NCBI GenBank assembly: GCA_903920415.1
Contig: CAIXMD010000226.1
Location: 1-22,410 of the forward strand
Length of the DNA: 22,410 bases
Direction: 5' to 3'
From: an uncultured Desulfomonile sp.
Lineage (GTDB): Bacteria > Desulfobacterota > Desulfomonilia > Desulfomonilales > Desulfomonilaceae
Shown here piece by piece: positions 7,280 through 15,994 of this stretch. A program made the position numbers and the translations under genes. Positions within the stretch are counted from its first letter, which is position 1. The number at the start of each line of letters is the position of its first letter. Under the pieces are notes generated by a model that had not been told where the DNA came from, ran no database searches, and saw only the letters and a list, made by a program, of their open reading frames with translations.

Positions 7280-7328
7280 TACGGCTTATGCCATGGCCCC
7301 TGGCGGTAACCAAGGCGGGGGGATATGA
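7272..7328 (+). CDS. Short ORF matching a displaced YajC N-terminus
   Basis: 18 codons, reading MIDTAYAMAPGGNQGGG then Ile and stop. The start overlaps the tgt stop and has the best ribosome binding site here (GGAGGAAACAT then ATG). The peptide looks like the N-terminal segment that many deltaproteobacterial YajC proteins carry before their membrane helix. The frame ends just after a run of six G (7317-7322). One more G would join it to the annotated yajC frame as GGGDMNTLLGF. As written, its TGA overlaps the ATG of yajC (ATGA), so translational coupling is possible. Either a one-base deletion or sequencing error, or a coupled leader peptide, explains it. Confidence 0.55.
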   Translation: MIDTAYAMAPGGNQGGGI

Positions 7329-7609
7329 ATACCCTCCTGGGTTTTCTGCCCATGATTCTCATTTTTGCGGTTTTTTACTTTTTGCTCATAAGACCGCAAC
7401 AGAAAAAGGCCAAAGAACACAAGACCCTTTTAGAAACCCTCAAGAAGGGGGACTCGGTCATCACTCAGGGAGGTCTGTATGGAAAAATTACGGCCATTCA
7501 AGACCAGGTGGTTACCCTGGAGATAGCCGATAAGGTACGGGTTAGGGTATCTCGTAGTCATATAGCCGGTCTTGCTTCGGCGCCCCCTGCAGCCGATCAA
7601 AATTCGTGA
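7325..7609 (+). CDS. yajC: YajC, Sec translocon accessory subunit
   Basis: 94 residues from the ATG at 7325, with a weak GGCGGGGGG stretch as the only ribosome binding site. Residues 4-22 form one membrane helix ending in the family signature FYFLLIRPQQKKAKEH. The following cytoplasmic part, KKGDSVITQGGLYGKITAI, is the conserved YajC beta domain. YajC binds SecDF-YidC and supports protein export. The N-terminus may really begin at 7272 (see the overlapping short ORF), giving about 112 residues. It is followed by secD with a gap of 13 bases. Confidence 0.95.
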   Translation: MNTLLGFLPMILIFAVFYFLLIRPQQKKAKEHKTLLETLKKGDSVITQGGLYGKITAIQDQVVTLEIADKVRVRVSRSHIAGLASAPPAADQNS

Positions 7610-7622
7610 GGAGTCCAATTCG

Positions 7623-9227
7623 ATGATTCAGAGCCTTCGGTTGCGCTTAGCCATTATAGGCATAGTATTGCTGGTAAGCGTTTTCTTGCTTTATCCTTCG
7701 TTTGGGCCGGTCCCGACATTTTGGGCCAAGTACCTCCCGGATAGCCCTATTCGGTTGGGACTGGACCTTCGGGGCGGTTTGCATCTTATACTAGAGGTTC
7801 AAGCTGACAAAGCGGTGGAAGCAGTATTGGATCAGACAGTTTCAGAAGCTTCTGCCATGATGAAGGAGGAGAAAATTCGCTATACGGACGTGCAGCGATC
7901 ATCTCCTTCCTCGCTGACTGTGCTACTCAAAGACGCAGACCAAGCAGCCTTGTTTGACCAGAAGATCCTGGAAAAGCTCCACAACTTTAAGAAAATATCA
8001 GCCGGCCCAAGTGAAAACGGTTTTGAAATTCAGCTCCAGTTGGATCCCAAGGCAGCCGAGAGCATTAGATACAAGGCGGTCAGGCAGGCAGTGGATACCA
8101 TCCGCAATCGTGTCGACGCTCTTGGTGTGGCTGAACCCGATGTAGTGATTCATGGAACAGACAGGATTATTGTTCAGTTGCCGGGTCTCACGGAAGACTT
8201 GAATCGAGCTATCGATATAATCAAACAGACCGCCCGTCTGGAGTTCAAACTTGTTGACGAAAAGGGCGATCTGAATGCGGCCATCAAGGGTGATGTCCCT
8301 CCGGGCAGCGAAATTCTCAACAAAGTTGATCGTAATCCTGCAACCGGGATCGTCACTCGCACTCCATATCTTGTCAGGAAGCAGCTCCTTATGACCGGGG
8401 ACGTACTCACCGATGCCCGAGTTCAACCGGATCAGATGGGAAGAATGATTATCACTATGGACTTCAACAGGACAGGGGCACGCCAGTTCGAGAGAATAAC
8501 TGGTGACCATGTGCGAGAAAAACTGGCGATTATCCTTGACAACAGAGTCTATTCTGCACCGGTGATCAAGGATCGCATTTCAGGAGGATCCGCGATTATT
8601 GAGGGCATGTTCTCGCCGGAGGAAGCCCACGACCTCGCCTTGGTGTTGCGCGCGGGATCTCTCCCAGCTCCAGTTAAGATTTTAGAAAATCGGACGGTGG
8701 GTCCATCCCTGGGTGCGGATTCCATCAGGTTGGGCCGAAATGCTATCGCGCTTGGCTTGCTGTTGGTGGTGATAGGCATGGCCGTGTATTATCGATGGTC
8801 GGGCGTAGTGGCAGACGTGGCTTTGATTATGAACCTGTTGCTGATTTTCGCTATCATGGTCCTGCCCGGATTGAGGGCTACCCTGACTCTGCCTGGGCTT
8901 GCAGGTGTGGCGCTGACCATGGGTATGGCTATTGATGCAAATGTACTGATTTTTGAGAGAGTTCGAGAGGAACTCCGAACGGGTAAATCAGCAAAAGTTG
9001 CGCTCGAAAACGGCTATGCCAAGGCCTTCTCAGTTATTATCGACTCCAACTTAACCACTATACTATCGGCCCTGCCGCTCATACAGTTTGGCACCGGCCC
9101 CATAAAAGGTTTTGCCGTGACGCTGTGTATAGGACTCATAGTCTCCATGTTTACGGCTCTATTCGTAACTCGTGCGATTTTCGACTATTCGTTTCAAATG
9201 AAGCGGATCAAAACTCTGAGCATCTAA
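7623..9227 (+). CDS. secD: Protein translocase subunit SecD
   Basis: 534 residues from the ATG at 7623, preceded by GAGGAG nine bases upstream; an earlier in-frame ATG at 7572 lies inside yajC. One N-terminal helix (about 8-25) is followed by LGLDLRGGLHLILEV (45-59), the SecD signature. The large periplasmic region has NRVDALGVAEPDVVIHG and LAIILDNRVYSAPVI. Five C-terminal helices include the conserved GMAIDANVLIFERVREEL and a glycine-rich final part. SecDF uses the proton motive force to pull exported proteins through SecYEG. The family N- and C-terminal parts are complete. secF follows as a separate gene 91 bases later. Confidence 0.97.
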   Translation: MIQSLRLRLAIIGIVLLVSVFLLYPSFGPVPTFWAKYLPDSPIRLGLDLRGGLHLILEVQADKAVEAVLDQTVSEASAMMKEEKIRYTDVQRSSPSSLTVLLKDADQAALFDQKILEKLHNFKKISAGPSENGFEIQLQLDPKAAESIRYKAVRQAVDTIRNRVDALGVAEPDVVIHGTDRIIVQLPGLTEDLNRAIDIIKQTARLEFKLVDEKGDLNAAIKGDVPPGSEILNKVDRNPATGIVTRTPYLVRKQLLMTGDVLTDARVQPDQMGRMIITMDFNRTGARQFERITGDHVREKLAIILDNRVYSAPVIKDRISGGSAIIEGMFSPEEAHDLALVLRAGSLPAPVKILENRTVGPSLGADSIRLGRNAIALGLLLVVIGMAVYYRWSGVVADVALIMNLLLIFAIMVLPGLRATLTLPGLAGVALTMGMAIDANVLIFERVREELRTGKSAKVALENGYAKAFSVIIDSNLTTILSALPLIQFGTGPIKGFAVTLCIGLIVSMFTALFVTRAIFDYSFQMKRIKTLSI

Positions 9228-9318
9228 AACGTGCTGAGCCTCATGGTCCATAACATTGGTCACATAATTGAATATCTTCGAGGCATAACTCCGAATCATT
9301 TTTATAAGGATCTAAGAA

Positions 9319-10224
9319 GTGGAACTGATACCACCTAACACCAACATAAATTTTATTGGAAACAGGCGTTATGCGTACGCTTTTACGACTATAATGATCA
9401 TCCTGTCCCTGGCATCAATCCCTATCAAAGGGAGTGTCATGCTTGGAATAGACTTCAGCGGCGGAGTTATGATTCAGGTCAAGTTCGGCAAGCAGGCGGA
9501 CACCGAAGATGTCCGACAGGCCCTCAAACCTCTCAGCGAGAATCCTGTGATCCAGAAGTTCTCTATGGGTGGAGAAGAGTACCTAATCAGAATGGAGACC
9601 CCCGAAGAAGGCGCTGATAAATTGGCCCAGCACGTCCAAGATCTTTTGGAAAAGAAATTCGGCAAAGGCCAAGTTGAAATACGAAGCCTCGAAATGGTCG
9701 GACCTAAAGTCGGCAAGGACCTTCGTGAAGCGGCCATATGGGCCACCGTGGTTGCTTTGGCCTTGCTCCTGATCTACATGGTTTTTCGTTTTACTCTCAG
9801 TATGGGTTTAGGAGCAGTTTTCTGCCTGATTCACGACCTGATTATTATCTACGGTTTTTTCGTGTGGACAGGCAAAGAGTTTAATCTTACAATCCTGGCA
9901 GCCATGTTGACGGTTATAGGGTACGACATCAACGACACAATCGTTGTCTGCGACAGAATAAGGGATAACCTCAAGACGATGAAGAAGCAGTCCCTGATCG
10001 AAATCTTGAACACTTCCATCAACCAAACTCTTTCGAGGACCATTCTGACTTCTGGGTTCACGCTATTGGTCGTCGTGTCACTGTTGATTTTCGGTACAAA
10101 TGTGCTTCAAGACTTCGCTTGGGCTCTGCTTATTGGAATTCTGTTCGGAACATATTCTTCTATTTTTGTCGCTTCACCACTTATACTAGCTTTGGATAAG
10201 TACATTCCGGTGAAGCGGGGGTGA
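9319..10224 (+). CDS. secF: Protein translocase subunit SecF
   Basis: 301 residues starting at GTG 9319, with AAGGA eight bases upstream; no upstream ATG fits. First helix at about 18-38, then LGIDFSGGVMIQVKF (42-56), the SecF signature. A short periplasmic domain follows, with MVGPKVGKDLREAA before the second helix. The membrane part holds GYDINDTIVVCDRIRDNLK, the conserved SecF loop, and further helices to the C-terminus. It forms the SecDF complex with the preceding gene product. The 91 bases after the stop hold only short imperfect repeats and no clear terminator, so transcription may run into holB. Confidence 0.97.
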   Translation: MELIPPNTNINFIGNRRYAYAFTTIMIILSLASIPIKGSVMLGIDFSGGVMIQVKFGKQADTEDVRQALKPLSENPVIQKFSMGGEEYLIRMETPEEGADKLAQHVQDLLEKKFGKGQVEIRSLEMVGPKVGKDLREAAIWATVVALALLLIYMVFRFTLSMGLGAVFCLIHDLIIIYGFFVWTGKEFNLTILAAMLTVIGYDINDTIVVCDRIRDNLKTMKKQSLIEILNTSINQTLSRTILTSGFTLLVVVSLLIFGTNVLQDFAWALLIGILFGTYSSIFVASPLILALDKYIPVKRG

Positions 10225-10315
10225 TTTCTTCCGCAGCCTGCCGCACTAACCAACAGCCGGAAAGACTTTAATGTGTGATCGAGGAGAGGCGTACTCTCAT
10301 CCGTGATCGATATGT

Positions 10316-11359
10316 ATGATTATAAGTATTCAGTGGTCAGCCATGGACGGCCTTGTCGGGCATGAAAATGTCTTCACGTTACTAGAACGCACCGTAAGAG
10401 AAGGTCGGCCTGCTCATGCATACCTGTTTTCCGGACTCGAGGGTATCGGCAAAAAAAAAGCTGCTGTAAAGTTCGCCTGTCTGCTCAATTGCCATGATCC
10501 TGCAGTCGATCACGATGGAACCTGTCCTGTGTGTCGGCGTATAGTGGGAGAAACTCATCCCGATTTCTCCATTGAAAAGCCCGAGAGGGGCATGATCAGA
10601 ATTGATCGTGTACGTTTCCTTCAGAATTACTTTCGGTATGCCCCCGTGGAAGCAAACTGGCGGGTGACTTTAATAGATGATGCCCATCTTATGAACCGTG
10701 CAGCGCAGAATGCCATTCTCAAAACTCTCGAGGAACCTCCCCCGCAGCGCATGATCATACTGGTAACGGCAAAGCCATACCTTCTGTTGTCTACCGTGCG
10801 ATCCAGATGCAGACGTGTCCGCTTCCGTCCCATTCCTACGGCAACCCTGGCAGACTTTCTTCAGAGTGAAAAAGGACTGTCCGCTGAAAAAGCCTGGATA
10901 CTTGCGGCTATGGGTTTCGGTAGCGTGTCTCGGTCACTAGAGATGGATAACCCGAGCTTTTCTCACCTCAGAGAACTGGTAATTTCAGTTCTCTCGGACC
11001 CTGGATTGAAAGGTATATCAGGTATTTTTGAGCTTTCCTCTCTCATTTCAGCAGACCGCAATAAGGCCGGGGAAGCAATCCAAATAGCCTCCACATGGAT
11101 TCGAGACTTACTCCAGGAAAAAATCGTGTGCGATTCTAAAACCATAATACACAGGGATTACGCGGAACGAATTTCAGACGTGGCCCGACATTACACCATT
11201 GAGCACCTTTTTCAGGTTTACGAGGAACTTACCAGGTCCTCCCTACTTGTAGAATCGGACATAAACGTGAACCGAAATCTGGTGATGGATGTCATGCTAC
11301 TTAGGATCGCCCGGATACTCATTGGTTCAAATTTCGGTATCTCGCAGGTCGAGGCATGA
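10316..11359 (+). CDS. holB: DNA polymerase III delta prime subunit
   Basis: 347 residues from ATG 10316; neither this nor ATG 10343 (MDGLVGHENV, closer to the usual family start) has a good ribosome binding site, so the start is uncertain. The AAA+ domain has a degenerate P-loop, GLEGIGKKK (40-48), lacking the Ser/Thr after the lysine, as expected for the non-hydrolysing delta prime subunit. Cysteines 55, 59, 70 and 73 form the zinc module. LIDDAHLMNRAAQNAILKTL (119-138) is the Walker B-like and sensor region, and SRC at 163-165 is the clamp-loader arginine finger. The subunit is part of the clamp loader that places the sliding clamp on DNA. ricT follows at once, as in Bacillus. Confidence 0.93.
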   Translation: MIISIQWSAMDGLVGHENVFTLLERTVREGRPAHAYLFSGLEGIGKKKAAVKFACLLNCHDPAVDHDGTCPVCRRIVGETHPDFSIEKPERGMIRIDRVRFLQNYFRYAPVEANWRVTLIDDAHLMNRAAQNAILKTLEEPPPQRMIILVTAKPYLLLSTVRSRCRRVRFRPIPTATLADFLQSEKGLSAEKAWILAAMGFGSVSRSLEMDNPSFSHLRELVISVLSDPGLKGISGIFELSSLISADRNKAGEAIQIASTWIRDLLQEKIVCDSKTIIHRDYAERISDVARHYTIEHLFQVYEELTRSSLLVESDINVNRNLVMDVMLLRIARILIGSNFGISQVEA

Positions 11360-11369
11360 AAGATTGATT

Positions 11370-12653
11370 ATGAATGACGATAAATCCAAAAAAAATTTTT
11401 CCTATTTGCCCAGGTCATGGGGATCCGTCATCCGTGACAAAAAATCATCGAGAGCGATATCAGCCGAAACTCAGGAAGCAACTCTTGGTGAGGATAATGC
11501 AGAAGAACAGCCACTAGTCGATTCACCTTTTCCCCTGCCCGACCTGGAATTGTCCGAAAGAGAGAATTCCGATAAGCAAAACCAATCGCCGTTGATCACT
11601 ACTGAGAATATGCCATGCCAGTGTCGGAAACCTCTCGTCGAGATAAGTCATCCTTGTATTACCATGTATCAGTGCCAAGAAGGTTGTAGTGTGTCGAGTG
11701 ATGGGGAACAAACTTCTGAGACTTTGCCCCAGGTCAGGGAAAGAACTCAGTCGAGCGTCAATGTATGCATTTGCGGTGTTCGTTTTGGATATGCCGGGAG
11801 GATTTATCATTTTGAATCGGGTGGTATCGAATTGTCCGGAGGCGACTGGGTAATTGTAAAGACCGAAAAGGGTATGGGACTTGGACAAGTTGCTATAGGC
11901 CCTTTTGAACGGCAGATTGAACCGTCCCAGCTTGAAGGATTTAGGAAGGTAATACGAAAGGCCGGCAAAGTTGACTTCGAACAAAAGGAGAGGTGCGTTC
12001 AAAAGGAGAAAGAAGCATACGCATATTGTATTGACAGGGTATATGAGTTGGGTCTTCCAATGAAATTGGTCGCGGCGGAATGTTTCTTCGACGCGTCGAA
12101 ATATGTGTTCTACTTTACGGCAGAAAGCCGTGTGGACTTTCGTGAGCTGGTCAAGCAGCTTGTGGTACGCTTTCCGGTCCGAATCGAGATGCGGCAGATC
12201 GGAGTTCGTCACGAGGCCAAAATGACCGGTGGTCTTGCCTCTTGTGGTCAAGAATTGTGCTGCTCGCGTTTCTTGACGGATTTTCGTCCGGTTTCTGTGA
12301 AGATGGCCAAAAATCAGAATCTGTCATTAAACCCTGTGAAAATATCAGGGGTTTGCGGCCGCTTGATGTGTTGCTTGGGGTATGAGCATGACACCTATGA
12401 AGAATTCAAGAAAGGTTTGCCTAAGATCGGGAGAACAGTGCTGACCAGCCAAGGTGAGGGAGTCGTTCTTAAACACAACCCGCTTGCCGAAACTGTTTTT
12501 GTCCGTCTGAATGAGGAAACCATTCTGGAAGTTACCAGGGATGAGATAATCACTGAGGCTGGCCCATTCACTTTCGGAAGGGTTGACAAAACGGACGAAA
12601 GCGATGAATCGCTTATTGAAGTTCCCCCTCCTGGAGAACTGGAGGAGATATAA
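11370..12653 (+). CDS. ricT: RicT/YaaT-like PSP1-domain iron-sulfur protein
   Basis: 427 residues from ATG 11370, 10 bases after holB. The conserved part starts near residue 131 (VCICGVRFGYAGRIYHFES) and holds the PSP1 C-terminal domain. The RicT signatures are there: GLASCGQELCCSRFL (288-302) and GVCGRLMCCLGYE (327-339). In Bacillus, RicT (YaaT) works with RicA and RicF in a complex that binds [4Fe-4S] clusters and controls RNase Y; no RicA or RicF gene is visible here, so the role is open. The first about 130 residues are an acidic, low-complexity extension with five extra cysteines (C83, C85, C96, C102, C106), not usual for the family. The ribosome binding site is weak, so coupling to holB is likely. 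Confidence 0.88.
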   Translation: MNDDKSKKNFSYLPRSWGSVIRDKKSSRAISAETQEATLGEDNAEEQPLVDSPFPLPDLELSERENSDKQNQSPLITTENMPCQCRKPLVEISHPCITMYQCQEGCSVSSDGEQTSETLPQVRERTQSSVNVCICGVRFGYAGRIYHFESGGIELSGGDWVIVKTEKGMGLGQVAIGPFERQIEPSQLEGFRKVIRKAGKVDFEQKERCVQKEKEAYAYCIDRVYELGLPMKLVAAECFFDASKYVFYFTAESRVDFRELVKQLVVRFPVRIEMRQIGVRHEAKMTGGLASCGQELCCSRFLTDFRPVSVKMAKNQNLSLNPVKISGVCGRLMCCLGYEHDTYEEFKKGLPKIGRTVLTSQGEGVVLKHNPLAETVFVRLNEETILEVTRDEIITEAGPFTFGRVDKTDESDESLIEVPPPGELEEI

Positions 12654-12655
12654 AG

Positions 12656-13492
12656 ATGAGCTTTCATCGGAATGTGGTCGCAAGCATGATTCTGACAGCC
12701 CTGATTCTTTTACCGAGTGTTGGAACTGCAGGACCAATCTTTGATCGAGTTACAAAAACCGGCACTATGCGTGTGGGAATTCCATTCAATTTTACACCGC
12801 AGGGATTTCTTAAACCGAACGGAGACTGGGTAGGCTTCGAGGTGGATTTGGCCTCGGAGTTGGCGAAACACATGAACCTCAAACTGGAACGGGTGAAGGT
12901 CAGCGAAAGAACTTGGGGTCCAATGCTTGCACAGGGTAACATCGACGCTGCTTTTTGTAGAATACGACACACCAGATCCCTTGACCGCGAGTTCGATTTT
13001 TCTGTAGCCTACTTCCACGATTTACAGCAGATATTGACTTTGAAAGGAAGTTTCAAAATAGCCGCAGACCTCAAAGGGCACAAAATAGCTGCGGTACAGG
13101 GGACTTCTTCAGAAAAAGCGGCGATGTACTTCCTTCGGAAAATGGGGGACGATAACGCCGAGACGAATGTGATCTCCTTTCCCGATGCTCCTTCCTGTTT
13201 CATGGCACTGGGGCGTTCCAAGGTATCCGGCTGGATGGACTCGGGATTGGCTTTGCTGGAGTATGCTTCGAGGCACCCTGGCCGCTTTGAACTGATAGAC
13301 GCGTCAGACTCTGCCGAGGCACTGGCCATCGCACTCCCATCAGATGACTCCGCTTGGCGGGACCAGATCAACTTCACTATTCAGGATATGGCTGTCGATG
13401 GGTCTCTTGACAAAATCTACGATCAGTGGTTCGGTCCACAAGTCGCTTATCCCTTTCCCAGAAAAAGGCCTGTTGAGATTTGGCCGGAATGA
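12656..13492 (+). CDS. Periplasmic solute-binding protein, SBP_bac_3 family
   Basis: 278 residues. GGAGGAG a few bases upstream, inside the end of ricT, fixes the start. Signal peptide at 1-25 (cleavage after GTA). The mature part follows the family 3 pattern: GTMRVGIPFNFTPQGF, then WVGFEVDLASELAKHMNL, then GNIDAAFCRIRHTRSLDREF, and a second lobe beginning LKGHKIAAVQGTSSE. Such proteins bind amino acids or other small ligands for ABC importers or sensor proteins. No permease or ATPase gene is next to it, so it is an orphan here. A binding-protein-like sensor or an enzyme with this fold is also possible. The ligand cannot be told from the sequence. Confidence 0.85.
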   Translation: MSFHRNVVASMILTALILLPSVGTAGPIFDRVTKTGTMRVGIPFNFTPQGFLKPNGDWVGFEVDLASELAKHMNLKLERVKVSERTWGPMLAQGNIDAAFCRIRHTRSLDREFDFSVAYFHDLQQILTLKGSFKIAADLKGHKIAAVQGTSSEKAAMYFLRKMGDDNAETNVISFPDAPSCFMALGRSKVSGWMDSGLALLEYASRHPGRFELIDASDSAEALAIALPSDDSAWRDQINFTIQDMAVDGSLDKIYDQWFGPQVAYPFPRKRPVEIWPE

Positions 13493-13536
13493 ATGGGAAA
13501 TAACCCTCAATCTTCGTAATATAGAGAGAGCATCCG

Positions 13537-15462
13537 ATGAAACGAATAATCCTTGGTACTGCCGGGCATATAGATCACGGCAAGAGTGAGTTGGTTCGAG
13601 CGCTTACAGGGATTGATACGGATCGCCTCAAAGAAGAGAAGCAAAGAGGTATCAGCATAGAACTGGGGTTTGCTTTTCTCGATCTGGCAAACGATATCCG
13701 TATTGGAATTGTTGACGTACCAGGGCATGAGAAGTTCGTTCGGCATATGGTGGCAGGTTCCGGCGGGATCGACATGGCGGCACTGGTAATAGCCCTAGAC
13801 GAGGGAGTGATGCCCCAGACCGTGGAGCATTTGGACATCCTGTCCCTTCTTGGAATCAGACTTGGGCTTGTAGTTCTGACCAAACATGATCTTGTGGATG
13901 AAGAGCTTGCCCTGCTTGCGGAAGAAGACTCCAAGGATCTTGTGAAGGGGACCTTCCTGGAAAATGCCCCAATGGTGAGAGTTTCTTCCAGGACTGGTGA
14001 AGGATTTGACAGACTCCGAGAGGTTCTTGCCCAGCTGGCGGCACAGACAGTGGAGCGGCCGGTACACGGCTTGCTGCGACTGCCCGTGGACAGGATTTTT
14101 ACCATGAAAGGGCACGGTACCGTGGTCACCGGAACCTTGATCTCCGGAACCATTTCTGTGGGCGATGAGGTGGAAATTCTTCCTGGAAACCTGCGGTCAT
14201 CGGTGCGCTCGATTGAGTCTCACAACCATTCGGAAGTGAAGGCCTTTCCCGGAGAACGTGTGGCGGTAAATCTTCGCGGCCTGGAGCAGGCCCAAATTCA
14301 TCGAGGCGATGTCATCACTCACATTGGTGAATTTCGCCCTTCGTATATCGTGGATGTGAAGCTGTCCGCCCTCGGGAGATCTAACGTCCCTTTGAGAAAC
14401 AGGCGAAGGGTCAGGTTTCATCATTATACATCTGAGGTAGAAGCTCGCGTTATTCTTCCTGATATGGAAGCTCTGGAACCTGGCAATGAGATCATGGCCC
14501 AGTTGCGCACATCCTCTCCAGTAGTTCCTTCAACAGGAGATCGCTTCGTTATAAGGGCTTTGTCACCCTCGATCACTCTTGGTGGTGGGACAATAATAAA
14601 CCCGAGAGGGACCAAGTTGAAAGCCCGTACAACGAAATCTTTCGTTGAGATGGATAGGAATGATGACGAGGGAATTGTGGCATCCCTGATTAGGAGCGGT
14701 GGGCCTGTCGGTGTAGGGAGGAATGAGCTTCTTGGAATGTCCGGACTTTCCGGTAAGCGACTGGACAAGATTCTTGAGGTTCTTAAGAACTCTCGGACAG
14801 TGATTCGTTTCGACGCGTCTGAGAATCGTATGGTTCACCGAGTTTCTTTTGAGATGGTCAAGAAACGAATTCTCGATCGCCTGACCTCATTTCACGCTGA
14901 ACATCCTCTAAAAGAGGGTATGTCCAAGCAGGAACTTCGCTCAATGGCCCCTGGAGGAGACAAGTTGTTTAAGTCTGTGTTGGAAACGCTTTCCGGGAGC
15001 GGAGTACTGGTTGTAGATGGAGATACGGTTAGGGCTTCTACTCATCAGGTGCGTCTCAAGGACGAAGAAAAGGGCATTAAGGACCAATTGGTGAAACTGA
15101 TCATCGAGGGCTGGAAATCGCCGCCGGTCATCAAGGAAATCATTGCGGCAACCGGATCGGACATCAAACAACTCAGGAGCCTGTTGAGCATTCTGGAAAA
15201 AGAAAAACGGGTCGTCCGGGTAAGTGAGGAAATTTATTTTTCTTCGGCTTTTGTTAACGAGATCAAGGTAAAATTGGTGGATTTTTTTCAGCGCGAGAGC
15301 GGAATAACCCCTTCCCGTTTTAGTGAAATCACTGGATCTTCAAGAAAATACAATATTCCTCTACTGGAGTATTTCGATCGGGAGCGCTTCACAATGAGGC
15401 TTGGCGATCAGCGGGTGCTGAGGGGTTCGGGCAGTTCCGGCGCAGGCGGAAGAGTGGAATAG
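13537..15462 (+). CDS. selB: Selenocysteine-specific elongation factor SelB
   Basis: 641 residues, full length. GTPase motifs: G1 AGHIDHGKS (9-17), G2 RGISIELGFAF (38-48), G3 DVPGHE (60-65), G4 TKHD (115-118). EF-Tu-like domains 2 and 3 follow (MKGHGTVVTGTLISG), then domain 4 made of winged-helix repeats ending in ITGSSRKYNIPLLEYFDRE, which binds the SECIS hairpin in mRNA. SelB brings Sec-tRNA to in-frame UGA codons, so the organism is expected to make selenoproteins. selA, selD and the Sec tRNA are not in the window. The last about 12 residues form a Gly/Ser tail, coded by DNA that is also the 3' end of the convergent gene at 15408. The ribosome binding site is AGAGAG. Confidence 0.96.
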   Translation: MKRIILGTAGHIDHGKSELVRALTGIDTDRLKEEKQRGISIELGFAFLDLANDIRIGIVDVPGHEKFVRHMVAGSGGIDMAALVIALDEGVMPQTVEHLDILSLLGIRLGLVVLTKHDLVDEELALLAEEDSKDLVKGTFLENAPMVRVSSRTGEGFDRLREVLAQLAAQTVERPVHGLLRLPVDRIFTMKGHGTVVTGTLISGTISVGDEVEILPGNLRSSVRSIESHNHSEVKAFPGERVAVNLRGLEQAQIHRGDVITHIGEFRPSYIVDVKLSALGRSNVPLRNRRRVRFHHYTSEVEARVILPDMEALEPGNEIMAQLRTSSPVVPSTGDRFVIRALSPSITLGGGTIINPRGTKLKARTTKSFVEMDRNDDEGIVASLIRSGGPVGVGRNELLGMSGLSGKRLDKILEVLKNSRTVIRFDASENRMVHRVSFEMVKKRILDRLTSFHAEHPLKEGMSKQELRSMAPGGDKLFKSVLETLSGSGVLVVDGDTVRASTHQVRLKDEEKGIKDQLVKLIIEGWKSPPVIKEIIAATGSDIKQLRSLLSILEKEKRVVRVSEEIYFSSAFVNEIKVKLVDFFQRESGITPSRFSEITGSSRKYNIPLLEYFDRERFTMRLGDQRVLRGSGSSGAGGRVE

Positions 15463-15902
15463 AAATCCGCTATCTTTTTTATTCGTTCGAGGCATCCGGT
15501 TCTTTGTTCCTCAAAGCGTTTAGCAGCATCAGGTTTTTTTTCTTCTATATACTGATAAAGTGCCCAGGCTTCACGGTCCAAGCATGCGTAGGCGTTATCA
15601 AGAAGGCCTATTAACTGCTTGTCAACCTCAGCCATTCGAGAAGCCGAGATAGCTTTAAGTTTAGCGCGGATTACCCTGATCCTCTTCTGGACATTTTTGG
15701 AAATTTCCAAGGCTGTGTCTTTAGGCATGACCTCGCTGACGAAACCGTCGGCAGTGGTCCCCAAGAGAAGAAAGGAGTCGTTCAAATAGGCCGTTGCAGT
15801 CTCTCCGAAGGCATTCAAGAAGAGGGCCTGCTCGTCGGCCGCCGGCAGAATTACGGGATTTATGATCAATAATATTGTGAATGTATAGACAATTTTTTTC
15901 AT
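15408..15902 (-). CDS. Exported protein of unknown function
   Basis: 164 residues from ATG 15902. I do not recognise a family. The N-terminus MKKIVYTFTILLIINPVILP is a typical signal peptide, with cleavage expected after PAA (about residue 22). The mature part is mostly helical and charged, with two cysteines (in YACLDRE and TGCLERI) that may pair, and a proline-rich end (LPPAPELPEP). The ribosome binding site is weak. Its last 55 bases overlap the end of selB on the other strand, a tail-to-tail arrangement. The signal peptide, the regular helical pattern and the good length argue for a real gene; no function can be given. Confidence 0.65.
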   Translation of the reverse strand: MKKIVYTFTILLIINPVILPAADEQALFLNAFGETATAYLNDSFLLLGTTADGFVSEVMPKDTALEISKNVQKRIRVIRAKLKAISASRMAEVDKQLIGLLDNAYACLDREAWALYQYIEEKKPDAAKRFEEQRTGCLERIKKIADFYSTLPPAPELPEPLSTR

Positions 15903-15994
15903 GATCAGTCTGGTACGGGGTTGAATTCTGGTATGGCAATTCCGTACTTGTCCTGGACTCATATCACGACATCTGACAGGAGACAACCCTTTTC

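Noticed and set aside
7326..7328. TGA after the short ORF as a selenocysteine codon, given selB in the window
   Set aside because: The frame after this TGA closes again at 7353 and gives no YajC sequence; the match to YajC requires a frame change, not read-through.
10312..10365. Short ORF (MYDYKYSVVSHGRPCRA) overlapping the start of holB
   Set aside because: No ribosome binding site, and it overlaps the holB frame; most likely chance.
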